This document shows, piece by piece, positions 12,487 to 28,149 of a DNA stretch of 64,000 nt. Numbering within the stretch: the first letter of the stretch is position 1; each line of letters begins with the position of its first letter. The position numbers were made by a program, and so were the translations under genes. The notes beneath the pieces are model-generated. The model ran no database searches. It worked only from the letters and a program-made list of their open reading frames with translations, and was not told the DNA's origin. Origin of the DNA: Hydractinia symbiolongicarpus (taxonomy: Eukaryota; Cnidaria; Hydrozoa; Anthoathecata; Hydractiniidae); assembly GCF_029227915.1 (NCBI RefSeq), contig NC_079886.1, positions 26,886,501-26,950,500 on the forward strand, read 5' to 3'.

Positions 12487-15400
12487 CGCGGGTTTTCGTT
12501 TGCCGGCGATTAAACTCCTTTTATTCAGCGTCTCATCAAAAACGAAATCATTTTTGAAAACTACAAGTCTCATGCGTTTTAGTGGTGAAAAAATAATTTA
12601 AAGAATCGTTTGGGAAATGAGTTTACTCCCTGGGTACTTTCTTTGTATACTTTTCACTGTCCGGGCCGAGTCCGTGATATACGGAAAATCGCAGGATTTC
12701 GTTTGCCGGCGATTAAACTCCTTTTATTCAGCGTCTCATTAAAAACGAAGTCATTTTTGAAAACTACAAGTCTCGTGCGTTTTAGTGGTGAAAAAATAAT
12801 TTAAAGAATCGTTCGGGAAATGAGTTTACTCCCTAGGTACTTTCTTTGTATACTTTTGACTATACGGCCAAGCCCGGGATTTACGGGAAATCGCGGGTTT
12901 TCGTTTGCCGGCGATTAAACTCCTTTTATTCAGCGTCTCATCAAAAATGAAATCGTTTTTGAAAACTACAAGCCTCATGCGTTTTAGTGGTGAAAAAATA
13001 ATTTTTAGAATCGTTTGGGAAATGAGTTTACTCCCTGGGTACTTTCTTTGTATACATTTGACTATACGGGTCAAGCCCGGGATTTACGGCAAATCGCGGG
13101 TTTTCGTTTGCCGGCGATTAAACTCCTTTTATTCAGCGTCTCATCAAAAATGAAATCATTTTTGAAAACTACAAGTCTCATGCGTTTTAGTGGTGAAGAA
13201 ACAGTTCAAAAAATCGTTCGGCAAATGAGTTTTCTCCCTGGGTATTTTCTTTGTATACATTTGACTATACGGCCAAGCCCGGGATTTACGGGAAATCGCG
13301 GGTTTTCGTTTGCCGGCGATTAAACTCCTTTTATTCAGCGTCTCATCAAAAACGAAATCATTTTTGAAAACTACAAGTCTCATGCGTTTTAGTGGTGAAA
13401 AAATAATTTAAAGAATCGTTTGGGAAATGAGTTTACTCCCTGGGTACTTTCTTTGTATACTTTTCACTGTCCGGGCCGAGTCCGTGATATACGGAAAATC
13501 GCAGGATTTCGTTTGCCGGCGATTAAACTCCTTTTATTCAGCGTCTCATTAAAAACGAAGTCATTTTTGAAAACTACAAGTCTCGTGCGTTTTAGTGGTG
13601 AAAAAATAATTTAAAGAATCGTTCGGGAAATGAGTTTACTCCCTAGGTACTTTCTTTGTATACTTTTCACTGTACGGGTCGAGTCCGTGATATACGGAAA
13701 ATCGCGGGATTTCGTTTGCCGGCGATTAAACTCCTTTTATTCAGCGTCTCATCAAGAATGAAATCATTTTTGAAAACTGAAAGTCTCATGCGTTTTAGTG
13801 GTGAAAAAATAATTTAAAGAATCTTTCGGGAAGTGAGTTTACTCCCCGGGTACTTTCTTTGTATACTTTTGACTATACGGCCAAGCCCGGGATTTACGGG
13901 AAATCGCGGGTTTTCGTTTGCCGGCGATTAAACTCCTTTTATTCAGCGTCTCATCAAAAACGAAATCATTTTTGAAAACTACAAGTCTCATGCGTTTTAG
14001 TGGTGAAAAAATAATTTAAAGAATCGTTTGGGAAATGAGTTTACTCCCTGGGTACTTTCTTTGTATATATTTCACTGTACGGGCCGAGTCCGTGATATAC
14101 GGAAAATCGCGGGATTTCGTTTGCCGGCGATTAAACTCCTTTTATTCAGCGTCTCATCAAAAACGAAATCATTTTTGAAAACTACAAGTCTCATGCGTTT
14201 TAGTGGTGAAAAAATAATTTAAAGAATCGTTTGGGAAATGAGTTTACTCTCTGGGTACTTTCTTTGTATACTTTTCATTGTACGGGCCGAGTCCGTGATA
14301 TACGGAAAATCGCGGGATTTCGTTTGCCGGCGATTAAACTCCTTTTATTCAGCGTCTCATCAAAAACGAAGTCATTTTTGAAAACTACAAGTCTCATGCG
14401 TTTTAGTGGTGAAAAAATAATTTAAAGAATCGTTCGGGAAATGAGTTTACTCCCTGGGTACTTTTTTGTATACTTTTCACTGTACGGGCCGAGTCCGTGA
14501 TATATGGAAAATCGCGGGATTTCGTTTGCCGGCGATTAAACTCCTTTTATTTAGCGTCTCATCAAGAATGAAATCATTTTTGAAAACTGCAAGTCTCATG
14601 CATTTTAGTGGTGAAAAAATAATTTAAAGAATCGTTCGGGAAGTGAGTTTACTCCCTGCGTACTTTCTTTGTATACTTTTGACTATACGAGCCGAGTCCG
14701 GGATTCACGGGAAATTGCGGGTTTTCGTTTGCCGGCGATTAAACTCCTTTTATTCAGCGTCTCATCAAAAATGAAATCGTTTTTGAAAACTACAAGTCTT
14801 ATGCGTTTTAGTGGTAAAAAATTAATTTAAAAAATCGTTCGGGAAATGAGTTTACTCCCTGGGTACTTTCTTTGTACACATTTGACTATACGGGTCAAGC
14901 CCGGGGATTTACGGCAAATCGCGGGATTTCGTTTGCCGGCGATTAAACTCCTTTTATTCAGCGTCTCATCAAAAACGAAATCATTTTTGAAAACTACAAG
15001 TCTCATGCGTTTTAGTGGTGAAAAAATAATTTAAAGAATCGTTTGGGAAATGAGTTTACTCCCTGGGTACTTTCTTTGTATACTTTTCATTGTACGGGCC
15101 GAGTCCGTGATATACGGAAAATCGCGGGATTTCGTTTGCCGGCGATTAAACTCCTTTTATTCTGCGTCTCATCAAAAACGAAGTCATTTTTGAAAACTAC
15201 AAGTCTCATGCGTTTAGTGGTGAAAAAATAATTTAAAGAATCGTTCGGGAAATGAGTTTACTCCCTGGGTACTTTCTTTGTATACTTTTCACTGTACGGG
15301 CCGAGTCCGTGATATACGGAAAATCGCGGGATTTCGTTTGCCGGCGATTAAACTCCTTTTATTCAGCGTCTCATTAAGAATGAAATCATTTTTGAAAATT

Positions 15401-17179
15401 GCAAGTCTCATGCGTTTTAGTGGTGAAAAAATAATTTAAAGAATCGTTCGGGAAGTGAGTTTACTCCCTGCGTACTTTCTTTGTATACTTTTGACTATAC
15501 GAGCCGAGTCCGGGATTCACGGGAAATTGCGGGTTTTCGTTTGCCGGCGATTAAACTCCTTTTATTCAGCGTCTCATCAAAAATGAAATCGTTTTTGAAA
15601 ACTACAAGTCTTATGCGTTTTAGTGGTAAAAAATTAATTTAAAAAATCGTTCGGGAAATGAGTTTACTCCCACGGTACTTTCTTTGTACACATTTGACTA
15701 TACGGGTCAAGCCCGGGATTTACGGCAAATCGCGGGTTTTCGTTTGCCGGCGATTAAACTCCTTTTATTCAGCGTTTCATCAAAAATGAAATCATTTTTG
15801 AAAACTACAAGTCTCATGCGTTTTAGTGGTGAAGAAATAATTCAAAAAATCGTTCGGCAAATGAGTTTACTCCCTGGGTACTTTCTTTGTATACTTTTGA
15901 CTATACGAGCCGAGTCCGGGATTCACGGGAAATTGCGGGTTTTCGTTTGCCGGCGATTAAACTCCTTTTATTCAGCGTCTCATCAAAAATGAAATCGTTT
16001 TTGAAAACTACAAGTCTTATGCGTTTTAGTGGTAAAAAATTAATTTAAAAAATCGTTCGGGAAATGAGTTTACTCCCTGGGTACTTTCTTTGTACACATT
16101 TGACTATACGGGTCAAGCCCGGGATTTACGGCAAATCGTGGGTTTTCGTTTGCCGGCGATTAAACTCCTTTTTTACAGCGTTTCATCAAAAATGAAATCA
16201 TTTTTGAAAACTACAAGTCTCATGCGTTTTAGTGGTGAAGAAATAATTCAAAAAATCGTTCGGCAAATGAGTTTACTCCCTGGTTATTTTCTTTGTATAC
16301 ATTCGACTATACGGCCAAGCCCAGGATTTACGGGAAATCGCGGGTTTTCGCTTACCGGCGTCTAAACTCCTTTTATTCAGCGTCTCATCAAAAACGAAAT
16401 CATTTTTGAAAACTACAAGTCTTATGCGTTTTAGTGGTGAAAAAATAATTTAAAGAATCGTTCGGGAAGTGAGTTTACTCCCTGCGTACTTTCTTTGTAT
16501 ACATTTGACTATACGGGTCAAGCCCGTGATTTACGGCAAATCGCGGGTTTTCGTTTGCCGGCGATTAAACTCCTTTTATTCAGCGTCTCATCAAAAACGA
16601 AATCATTTTTTAAAACTACAAGTCTTATGCGTTTTAGTGGTGAAGAAATAATTTAAAAAATCGTTCGGGAAATGAGTTTACTCCCAGTTTACTTTCTTTG
16701 TAGACATTCGACTATACGGGTCAAGCCCGGGATTTACGGCAAATCGTGGGTTTTCGTTTGCCGGCGATTAAACTCCTTTTATACAGCGTCTCATCAGAAA
16801 TGAAATCATTTTTAAAAACTACAAGTCTCATGCGTTTTAGTGGTGAAAAAATAATTTAAAGAATCGTTTGGGAAATGTGTTTTCTCCCTGGGTACTTTCT
16901 TTGTACACATTTGACTATACGGGTCAAGCCCGGGATTTACGGCAAATCGCGGGTTTTCGTTTGCCGGCGATTAAACTCCTTTTATTCAGCGTTTCATCAA
17001 AAATGAAATCATTTTTGAAAACTACAAGTCTCATGCGTTTTAGTGGTGAAGAAATAATTCAAAAAATCGTTCGGCAAATGAGTTTACTCCCTGGTTATTT
17101 TCTTTGTATACATTCGACTATACGGCCAAGCCCAGGATTTACGGGAAATCGCGGGTTTTCGCTTACCGGCGTCTAAACT

Positions 17180-19480
17180 CCTTTTATTCAGCGTCTCATC
17201 AAAAACGAAATCATTTTTGAAAACTACAAGTCTTATGCGTTTTAGTGGTGAAAAAATAATTTAAAGAATCGTTCGGGAAGTGAGTTTACTCCCTGCGTAC
17301 TTTCTTTGTATACATTTGACTATACGGGTCAAGCCCGTGATTTACGGCAAATCGCGGGTTTTCGTTTGCCGGCGATTAAACTCCTTTTATTCAGCGTCTC
17401 ATCAAAAACGAAATCATTTTTTAAAACTACAAGTCTTATGCGTTTTAGTGGTGAAGAAATAATTTAAAAAATCGTTCGGGAAATGAGTTTACTCCCAGTT
17501 TACTTTCTTTGTAGACATTCGACTATACGGGTCAAGCCCGGGATTTACGGCAAATCGTGGGTTTTCGTTTGCCGGCGATTAAACTCCTTTTATACAGCGT
17601 CTCATCAGAAATGAAATCATTTTTAAAAACTACAAGTCTCATGCGTTTTAGTGGTGAAAAAATAATTTAAAGAATCGTTTGGGAAATGTGTTTTTGCCGG
17701 CGATTAAACTCCTTTTATTCAGCGTCTCATCAAAAATGAAATCGTTTTTGAAAACTACAAGTCTCATGCGTTTTAGTGGTGAAAAAATAATTTTTAGAAT
17801 CGTTTGGGAAATGAGTTTACTCCCTGGGTACTTTCTTTGTATACTTTTCACTGTACGGGCCGAGTCCGGGATTTACGGGAAATTGCGGGTTTTCGTTTGC
17901 CAGCGATTAAACTCCTTTTATTCAGCGTCTCATCAAAAATGAAATCGTTTTTGAAAACTACAAGTCTTATGCGTGTTAGTGGTAAAAAATTAATTTAAAA
18001 AATCGTTCGGGAAATGAGTTTACTCCCTGGGTACTTTCTTTGTACACATTTGACTATACGGGTCAAGCCCGGGATTTACGGCAAATCGCGGGTTTTCGTT
18101 TGCCGGCGATTAAACTCCTTTTATACAGCGTTTCATCAAAAATGAAATCATTTTTGAAAACTACAAGTCTCATGCGTTTTAGTGGTGAAGAAATAATTCA
18201 AAAAATCGTTCGGCAAATGAGTTTACTCCCTGGTTATTTTCTTTGTATACATTCGACTATACGGCCAAGCCCAGGATTTACGGGAAATCGCGGGTTTTTG
18301 CTTGCCGGCGATTAAACTCCTTTTATTCAGCGTCTCATCAAAAACGAAATCATTTTTAAAAACTACAAGTCTTATGCGTTTTAGTGGTGAAAAAATAATT
18401 TAAAGAATCGTTCGGGAAGTGAGTTTACTCCCTGCGTACTTTCTTTGTATACATTTGACTATACGGGTCAAGCCCGTGATTTACGGCAAATCGCGGGTTT
18501 TCGTTTGCCGGCGATTAAACTCCTTTTATTCAGCGTCTCATCAAAAACGAAATCATTTTTTAAAACTACAAGTCTTATGCGTTTTAGTGGTGAAGAAATA
18601 ATTTAAAAAATCGTTCGGGAAATGAGTTTACTCCCAGTTTACTTTCTTTGTAGACATTCGACTATACGGGTCAAGCCCGGGATTTACGGCAAATCGTGGG
18701 TTTTCGTTTGCCGGCGATTAAACTCCTTTTATACAGCGTCTCATCAGAAATGAAATCATTTTTAAAAACTACAAGTCTCATGCGTTTTAGTGGTGAAAAA
18801 ATAATTTAAAGAATCGTTTGGGAAATGTGTTTTTGCCGGCGATTAAACTCCTTTTATTCAGCGTCTCATCAAAAATGAAATCGTTTTTGAAAACTACAAG
18901 TCTCATGCGTTTTAGTGGTGAAAAAATAATTTTTAGAATCGTTTGGGAAATGAGTTTACTCCCTGGGTACTTTCTTTGTATACTTTTCACTGTACGGGCC
19001 GAGTCCGGGATTTACGGGAAATTGCGGGTTTTCGTTTGCCAGCGATTAAACTCCTTTTATTCAGCGTCTCATCAAAAATGAAATCGTTTTTGAAAACTAC
19101 AAGTCTTATGCGTTTTAGTGGTAAAAAATTAATTTAAAAAATCGTTCGGGAAATGAGTTTACTCCCTGGGTACTTTCTTTGTACACATTTGACTATACGG
19201 GTCAAGCCCGGGATTTACGGCAAATCGCGGGTTTTCGTTTGCCGGCGATTAAACTCCTTTTATACAGCGTTTCATCAAAAATGAAATCATTTTTGAAAAC
19301 TACAAGTCTCATGCGTTTTAGTGGTGAAGAAATAATTCAAAAAATCGTTCGGCAAATGAGTTTACTCCCTGGTTATTTTCTTTGTATACATTCGACTATA
19401 CGGCCAAGCCCAGGATTTACGGGAAATCGCGGGTTTTTGCTTGCCGGCGATTAAACTCCTTTTATTCAGCGTCTCATCAA
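17180..19480 (+). repeat. 1139-bp higher-order repeat, two copies
   Basis: Five full monomers plus one short monomer repeat with an offset of 1139 bp (17280/18419, 17679/18818, 17804/18943, 18040/19179). The copies look almost identical. Further related copies appear at 20160 and 22110 with a 1950-bp offset. Boundaries are approximate. Confidence 0.85.
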
Positions 19481-22400
19481 AAACGAAATCATTTTTAAAA
19501 ACTACAAGTCTTATGCGTTTTAGTGGTGAAAAAATTATTTAAAGAATCGTTCGGGAAGTGAGTTTACTCCCTGCGTACTTTCTTTGTATACTTTTGACTA
19601 TACGAGCCGAGTCCGGGATTCACATGAAATTGCGGGTTTTCGTTTGCCGGCGATTAAACTCCTTTTATTCAGTGTCTCATCAAAAATGAAATCGTTTTTG
19701 AAAACTACAAGTCTTATGCGTTTTAGTGGTAAAAAATTAATTTAAAAAATCGTTCGGGAAATGAGTTTACTCCCAGTTTACTTTCTTTGTATACATTTGA
19801 CTATACGGGTCAAGCCCGTGATTTACGGCAAATCGCGGGTTTTCGTTTGCCGGCGATTAAACTCCTTTTATTCAGCGTCTCATCAAAAACGAAATCATTT
19901 TTGAAAACTACAAGTCTTATGCGTTTTAGTGGTGAAGAAATAATTTAAAAAATCGTTCGGGAAATGAGTTTACTCCCAGTTTACTTTCTTTGTAGACATT
20001 CGACTATACGGGTCAAGCCCGGGATTAACGGCAAATCGCGGGTTTTCGTTTGCCGGCGATTAAACTCCTTTTATACAGCGTCTCATCAGAAATGAAATCA
20101 TTTTTAAAAACTACAAGTCTCATGAGTTTTAGTGTTGAAAAAATAATTTAAAGAATCGTTTGGGAAATGTGTTTTTGCCGGCGATTAAACTCCTTTTATT
20201 CAGCGTCTCATCAAGAATGAAATCGTTTTTGAAAACTACAAGTCTCATGCGTTTTAGTGGTGAAAAAATAATTTTTAGAATCGTTTGGGAAATGAGTTTA
20301 CTCCCTGGGTACTTTCTTTGTATACTTTTCACTGTACGGGCCGAGTCCGGGATTTACGGGAAATTGCGGGTTTTCGTTTGCCAGCGATTAAACTCCTTTT
20401 ATTCAGCGTCTCATCAAAAATGAAATCGTTTTTGAAAACTACAAGTCTTATGCGTTTTAGTGGTAAAAAATTAATTTAAAAAATCGTTCGGGAAATGAGT
20501 TTACTCCCAGTTTACTTTCTTTGTATACATTTGACTATACGGGTCAAACCCTGGATTTACGGCATATCGCGGGTTTTCGTTTGCCGGCGATTAAACTCCT
20601 TTTATTCAGCGTCTCATCAAAAATGAAATCATTTTTGAAAACTACAAGTCTCATGCGTTTTAGTGGTGAAGAAACAGTTCAAAAAATCGTTCGGCAAATG
20701 AGTTTACTCCCTGGGTATTTTCTTTGTATACATTTGACTATACGGCCAAGCCCGGGATTTACGGGAAATCGCGGGTTTTCGTTTGCCGGCGATTAAACTC
20801 CTTTTATTCAGCGTCTCATCAAAAACGAAATCATTTTTGAAAACTACAAGTCTCATGCGTTTTAGTGGTGAAAAAATAATTTAAAGAATCGTTTGGGAAA
20901 TGAGTTTACTCCCTGGGTCTTTTCTTTGTATACTTTTCACTGTACGGGCCGAGTCCGTGATATACGGAAAATCGCGGGATTTCGTTTGCCGGCGATTAAA
21001 CTCCTTTTATTCAGCGTCTCATCAAAAACGAAGTCATTTTTGAAAACTACAAGTCTCATGCGTTTTAGTGGTGAAAAAATAATTTAAAGAATCGTTCGGG
21101 AAATGAGTTTACTCCCTAGGTACTTTCTTTGTATACTTTTCACTGTACGGGCCGAGTCCGTGATATACGGAAAATCGCCGGATTTCGTTTGCCGGCGATT
21201 AAACTCCTTTTATTCAGCGTCTCATCAAGAATGAAATCATTTTTGAAAACTGCAAGTCTCATGCGTTTTAGTGGTGAAAAAATAATTTAAAGAATCTTTC
21301 GGGAAGTGAGTTTACTCCCCGGGTACTTTCTTTGTATACTTTTGACTATACGGCCAAGCCTGGGATTTACGGGAAATCGCGGGTTTTCGTTTGCCGGCGA
21401 TTAAACTCCTTTTATTCAGCGTCTCATCAAAAACGAAATCATTTTTAAAAACTACAAGTCTTATGCGTTTTAGTGGTGAAAAAATAATTTAAAGAATCGT
21501 TCGGGAAGTGAGTTTACTCCCTGCGTACTTTCTTTGTATACTTTTGACTATACGAGCCGAGTCCGGGATTCACATGAAATTGCGGGTTTTCGTTTGCCGG
21601 CGATTAAACTCCTTTTATTCAGTGTCTCATCAAAAATGAAATCGTTTTTGAAAACTACAAGTCTTATGCGTTTTAGTGGTGAAGAAATAATTTAAAAAAT
21701 CGTTCGGGAAATGAGTTTACTCCCAGTTTACTTTCTTTGTAGACATTCGACTATATGGGTCAAGCCCGGGATTTACGGCAAATCGCGGGTTTTCGTTTGC
21801 CGGCGATTAAACTCCTTTTATTCAGCGTCTCATCAAAAACGAAATCATTTTTGAAAACTACAAGTCTTATGCGTTTTAGTGGTGAAGAAATAATTTAAAA
21901 AATCGTTCGGGAAATGAGTTTACTCCCAGTTTACTTTCTTTGTAGACATTCGACTATACGGGTCAAGCCCGGGATTTACGGCAAATCGCGGGTTTTCGTT
22001 TGCCGGCGATTAAACTCCTTTTATACAGCGTCTCATCAGAAATGAAATCATTTTTAAAAACTACAAGTCTCATGCGTTTTAGTGGTGAAAAAATAATTTA
22101 AAGAATCGTTTGGGAAATGTGTTTTTGCCGGCGATTAAACTCCTTTTATTCAGCGTCTCATCAAAAATGAAATCGTTTTTGAAAACTACAAGTCTCATGC
22201 GTTTTAGTGGTGAAAAAATAATTTTTAGAATCGTTTGGGAAATGAGTTTACTCCCTGGGTACTTTCTTTGTATACTTTTCACTGTACGGGCCGAGTCCGG
22301 GATTTACGGGAAATTGCGGGTTTTCGTTTGCCAGCGATTAAACTCCTTTTATTCAGCGTCTCATCAAAAATGAAATCGTTTTTGAAAACTACAAGTCTTA

Positions 22401-25400
22401 TGCGTTTTAGTGGTAAAAAATTAATTTAAAAAATCGTTCGGGAAATGAGTTTACTCCCAGTTTACTTTCTTTGTATACATTTGACTATACGGGTCAAACC
22501 CTGGATTTACGGCAAATCGCGGGTTTTCGTTTGCCGGCGATTAAACTCCTTTTATTCAGCGTCTCATCAAAAATGAAATCATTTTTGAAAACTACAAGTC
22601 TCATGCGTTTTAGTGGTGAAGAAACAGTTCAAAAAATCGTTCGGCAAATGAGTTTACTCCCTGGGTATTTTCTTTGTATACATTTGACTATACGGCCAAG
22701 CCCGGGATTTACGGGAAATCGCGGGTTTTCGTTTGCCGGCGATTAAACTCCTTTTATTCAGCGTCTCATCAAAAACGAAATCATTTTTGAAAACTACAAG
22801 TCTCATGCGTTTTAGTGGTGAAAAAATAATTTAAAGAATCGTTTGGGAAATGAGTTTACTCCCTGGGTACTTTCTTTGTATACTTTTCACTGTACGGGCC
22901 GAGTCCGTGATATACGGAAAATCGCGGGATTTCGTTTGCCGGCGATTAAACTCCTTTTATTCAGCGTCTCATCAAAAACGAAGTCATTTTTGAAAACTAC
23001 AAGTCTCATGCGTTTTAGTGGTGAAAAAATAATTTAAAGAATCGTTCAGGAAATGAGTTTACTCCCTAGGTACTTTCTTTGTATACTTTTCACTGTACGG
23101 GCCGAGTCCGTGATATACGAAAAATCGCGGGATTTCGTTTGCCGGCGATTAAACTCCTTTTATTCAGCGTCTCATCAAGAATGAAATCATTTTTGAAAAC
23201 TGCAAGTCTCATGCGTTTTAGTGGTGAAAAAATAATTTAAAGAATCTTTCGGGAAGTGAGTTTACTCCCCGGGTACTTTCTTTGTATACTTTTGACTATA
23301 CGGCCAAGCCTGGGATTTACGGGAAATCGCGGGTTTTCGTTTGCCGGCGATTAAACTCCTTTTATTCAGCGTCTCATCAAAAACGAAATCATTTTTGAAA
23401 ACTACAAGTCTCATGCGTTTTAGTGGTGAAAAAATAATTTAAAGAATCATTCGGGAAATGAGTTTACTCCCTGGGTACTTTCTTTGTATACTTTTCACTG
23501 TACGGGCCGAGTCCGTGATATACGGAAAATCGCGGGATTTCGTTTGCCGGCGATTAAACTCCTTTTATTCAGCGTCTCATCAAGAATGAAATCATTTTTG
23601 AAAACTGCAAGTCTCATGCATTTTAGTGGTGAAAAAATAATTTAAAGAATCGTTCGGGAAGTGAGTTTACTCCCTGCGTACTTTCTTTGTATACTTTTGA
23701 CTATACGAGCCGAGTCCGGGATTCACGGGAAATTGCGGGTTTTCGTTTGCCGGCGATTAAACTCCTTCTATTCAGATCTCATCAAAAATGAAATCGTTTT
23801 TGAAAACTACAAGTCTTATGCGTTTTAGTGGTAAAAAATTAATTTAAAAAATCGTTCGGGAAATGAGTTTACTCCCTGGGTACTTTCTTTGTACATATTT
23901 GACTATACGGGTCAAGCCCGGGATTTACGGCAAATCGCGGGATTTCGTTTGCCGGCGATTAAACTCCTTTTATTCAGCGTCTCATCAAAAACGAAATCAT
24001 TTTTGAAAACTACAAGTCTCATGCGTTTTAGTGGTGAAAAAATAATTTAAAGAATCGTTTGGGAAATGAGTTTACTCCCTGGGTACTTTCTTTGTATACT
24101 TTTCATTGTACGGGCCGAGTCCGTGATATACGGAAAATCGCGGGATTTCGTTTGCCGGCGATTAAACTCCTTTTATTCAGCGTCTCATCAAAAACGAAGT
24201 CATTTTTGAAAACTACAAGTCTCATGCGTTTAGTGGTGAAAAAATAATTTAAAGAATCGTTCGGGAAATGAGTTTACTCCCTGGGTACTTTCTTTGTATA
24301 CTTTTCACTGTACGGGCCGAGTCCGTGATATACGGAAAATCGCGGGATTTCGTTTGCCGGCGATTAAACTCCTTTTATTCAGCGTCTCATTAAGAATGAA
24401 ATCATTTTTGAAAACTGCAAGTCTCATGCGTTTTAGTGGTGAAAAAATAATTTAAAGAATCGTTTGGGAAGTGAGTTTACTCCCTGCGTACTTTCTTTGT
24501 ATACTTTTGACTATACGAGCCGAGTCCGGGATTCACGGGAAATTGCGGGTTTTCGTTTGCCGGCGATTAAACTCCTTTTATTCAGCGTCTCATCAAAAAT
24601 GAAATCGTTTTTGAAAACTACAAGTCTTATGCGTTTTAGTGGTAAAAAATTAATTTAAAAAATCGTTCGGGAAATGAGTTTACTCCCTGGGTACTTTCTT
24701 TGTACACATTTGACTATACGGGTCAAGCCCGGGATTTACGGCAAATCGCGGGTTTTCGTTTGCCGGCGATTAAACTCCTTTTATTCAGCGTTTCATCAAA
24801 AATGAAATCATTTTTGAAAACTACAAGTCTCATGCGTTTTAGTGGTGAAGAAATAATTCAAAAAATCGTTCGGCAAGTGAGTTTACTCCCTGGGTACTTT
24901 CTTTGTATATTTTTCACTGTACGGGCCGAGTCCGTGATATACGGAAAATCGCGGGATTTCGTTTGCCGGCGATTAAACTCCTTTTATTCAGCGTCTCATT
25001 AAGAATGAAATCATTTATGAAAACTGCAAGTCTCATGCGTTTTAGTGGTGAAAAAATAATTTAAAGAATCGTTCGGAAAGTGAGTTTACTCCCTGCGTAC
25101 TTTAATTGTATACTTTTGACTATACGAGCCGAGTCCGGGATTCACGGGAAATAGCGGGTTTTCGTTTGCCGGCGATTAAACTCCTTTTATTCAGCGTCTC
25201 ATCAAAAATGAAATCGTTTTTGAAAACTACAAGTCTTATGCGTTTTAGTGGTAAAAAATTAATTTAAAAAATCGTTCGGGAAATGAGTTTACTCCCTGGG
25301 TACTTTCTTTGTACACATTTGACTATACGGGTCAAGCCCGGGATTTACGGCAAATCGCGGGTTTTCGTTTGCCGGCGATTAAACTCCTTTTATTTAGCGT

Positions 25401-28149
25401 TTCATCAAAAATGAAATCATTTTTGAAAACTACAAGTCTCATGCGTTTTAGTGGTGAAGAAATAATTCAAAAAATCGTTCGGCAAATGAGTTTACTCCCT
25501 GGGTATTTTCTTTGTATACATTCGACTATACGGCCAAGCCCAGGATTTACGGGAAATCGCGGGTTTTGGCTTGCCGGCGATTAAACTCCTTTTATTCAGC
25601 GTCTCATCAAAAACGAAATCATTTTTGAAAACTACAAGTCTTATGCGTTTTAGTGGTGAAAAAATAATTTAAAGAATCGTTCGGCAAATGAGTTTACTCC
25701 CTGGGTACTTTCTTTGTATATTTTTCACTGTACGGGCCGAGTCCGTGATATACGGAAAATCGCGGGATTTCGTTTGCCGGCGATTAAACTCCTTTTATTC
25801 AGCGTCTCATTAAGAATGAAATCATTTATGAAAACTGCAAGTCTCATGCGTTTTAGTGGTGAAAAAATAATTTAAAGAATCGTTCGGAAAGTGAGTTTAC
25901 TCCCTGCGTACTTTATTTGTATACTTTTGACTATACGAGCCGAGTCCGGGATTCACGGGAAATAGCGGGTTTTCGTTTGCCGGCGATTAAACTCCTTTTA
26001 TTCAGCGTCTCATCAAAAATGAAATCGTTTTTGAAAACTACAAGTCTTATGCGTTTTAGTGGTAGAAAATTAATTTAAAAAATCGTTCGGGAAATGAGTT
26101 TACTCCCTGGGTACTTTCTTTGTACACATTTGACTATACGGGTCAAGCCCGGGATTTACGGCAAATCGCGGGTTTTCGTTTGCCGGCGATTAAACTCCTT
26201 TTATTCAGCGTTTCATCAAAAATGAAATCATTTTTGAAAACTACAAGTCTCATGCGTTTTAGTGGTGAAGAAATAATTCAAAAAATCGTTCGGCAAATGA
26301 GTTTACTCCCTGGGTATTTTCTTTGTATACATTCGACTATACGGCCAAGCCCAGGATTTACGGGAAATCGCGGGTTTTCGCTTGCCGGCGATTAAACTCC
26401 TTTTATTCAGCGTCTCATCAAAAACGAAATCATTTTTGAAAACTACAAGTCTTATGCGTTTTAGTGGTGAAAAAATAATTTAAAGAATCGTTCGGGAAGT
26501 GAGTTTACTCCCTGCGTACTTTCTTTGTATACTTTTGACCATACGAGCCGAGTCCGGGATTCACGGGAAATTGCGGGTTTTCGTTTGCCGGCGATTAAAC
26601 TCCTTTTATTCAGCGTCTCATCAAAAATGAAATCGTTTTTGAAAACTACAAGTCTTATGCGTTTTAGTGGTAAAAAATTAATTTAAAAAATCGTTCGGGA
26701 AATGAGTTTACTCCCAGTTTACTTTCTTTGTATACATTTGACTATACGGGTCAAGCCCGTGATTTACGGCAAATCGCGGGTTTTCGTTTGCCGGCGATTA
26801 AACTCCTTTTATTCAGCGTCTCATCAAAAACGAAATCATTTTTGAAAACTACAAGTCTCATGCGTTTTAGTGGTGAAAAAATAATTTAAAGAATCGTTTG
26901 GGAAATGAGTTTACTCCCTGGGTACTTTCTTTGTATATATTTCACTATACGGGCCGAGTCCGTGATATACGGAAAATCGCGGGATTTCGTTTGCCGGCGA
27001 TTAAACTCCTTTTATTCAGCGTCTCATCAAAAATGAAATCGTTTTTGAAAACTACAAGTCTCATGCGTTTTAGTGGTAAAAAATTAATTTAAAAAATCGT
27101 TCGGGAAATGAGTTTACTCCCAGTTTACTTTCTTTGTATACATTTGACTATACGGGTCAAGCCCGTGATTTACGGCAAATCGCGGGTTTTCGTTTGCCGG
27201 CGATTAAACTCCTTTTATTCAGCGTCTCATCAAAAACGAAACCATTTTTGAAAACTACAAGTCTTATGCGTTTTAGTGGTGAAGAAATAATTTAAAAAAT
27301 CGTTCGGGAAATGAGTTTACTCCCAGTTTACTTTCTTTGTAGACATTCGACTATACGGGTCAAGCCCGGGATTTACGGCAAATCGCGGGTTTTCGTTTGC
27401 CGGCGATTAAACTCCTTTTATACAGCGTCTCATCAGAAATGAAATCATTTTTAAAAACTACAAGTCTCATGCGTTTTAGTGGTGAAAAAATAATTTAAAG
27501 AATCGTTTGGGAAATGTGTTTTTGCCGGCGATTAAACTCCTTTTATTCAGCGTCTCATCAAAAATAAAATCGTTTTTGAAAACTACAAGTCTCATGCGTT
27601 TTAGTGGTGAAAAAATAATTTTTAGAATCGTTTGGGAAATGAGTTTACTCCCTGGGTACTTTCTTTGTATACTTTTCACTGTACGGGCCGAGTCCGGGAT
27701 TTACGGGAAATTGCGGGTTTTCGTTTGCCAGCGATTAAACTCCTTTTATTCAGCGTCTCATCAAAAATGAAATCGTTTTTGAAAACTACAAGTCTTATGC
27801 GTTTTAGTGGTAAAAAATTAATTTAAAAAATCGTTCGGGAAATGAGTTTACTCCCAGTTTACTTTCTTTGTATACATTTGACTATACGGGTCAAACCCTG
27901 GATTTACGGCAAATCGCGGGTTTTCGTTTGCCGGCGATTAAACTCCTTTTATTCAGCGTCTCATCAAAAATGAAATCGTTTTTGAAAACTACAAGTCTTA
28001 TGCGTTTTAGTGGTAAAAAATTAATTTAAAAAATCGTTCGGGAAATGAGTTTACTCCCAGTTTACTTTCTTTGTATACATTTGACTATACGGGTCAAACC
28101 CTGGATTTACGGCAAATAGCGGGTTTTCGTTTGCCGGCAATTAAACTCC

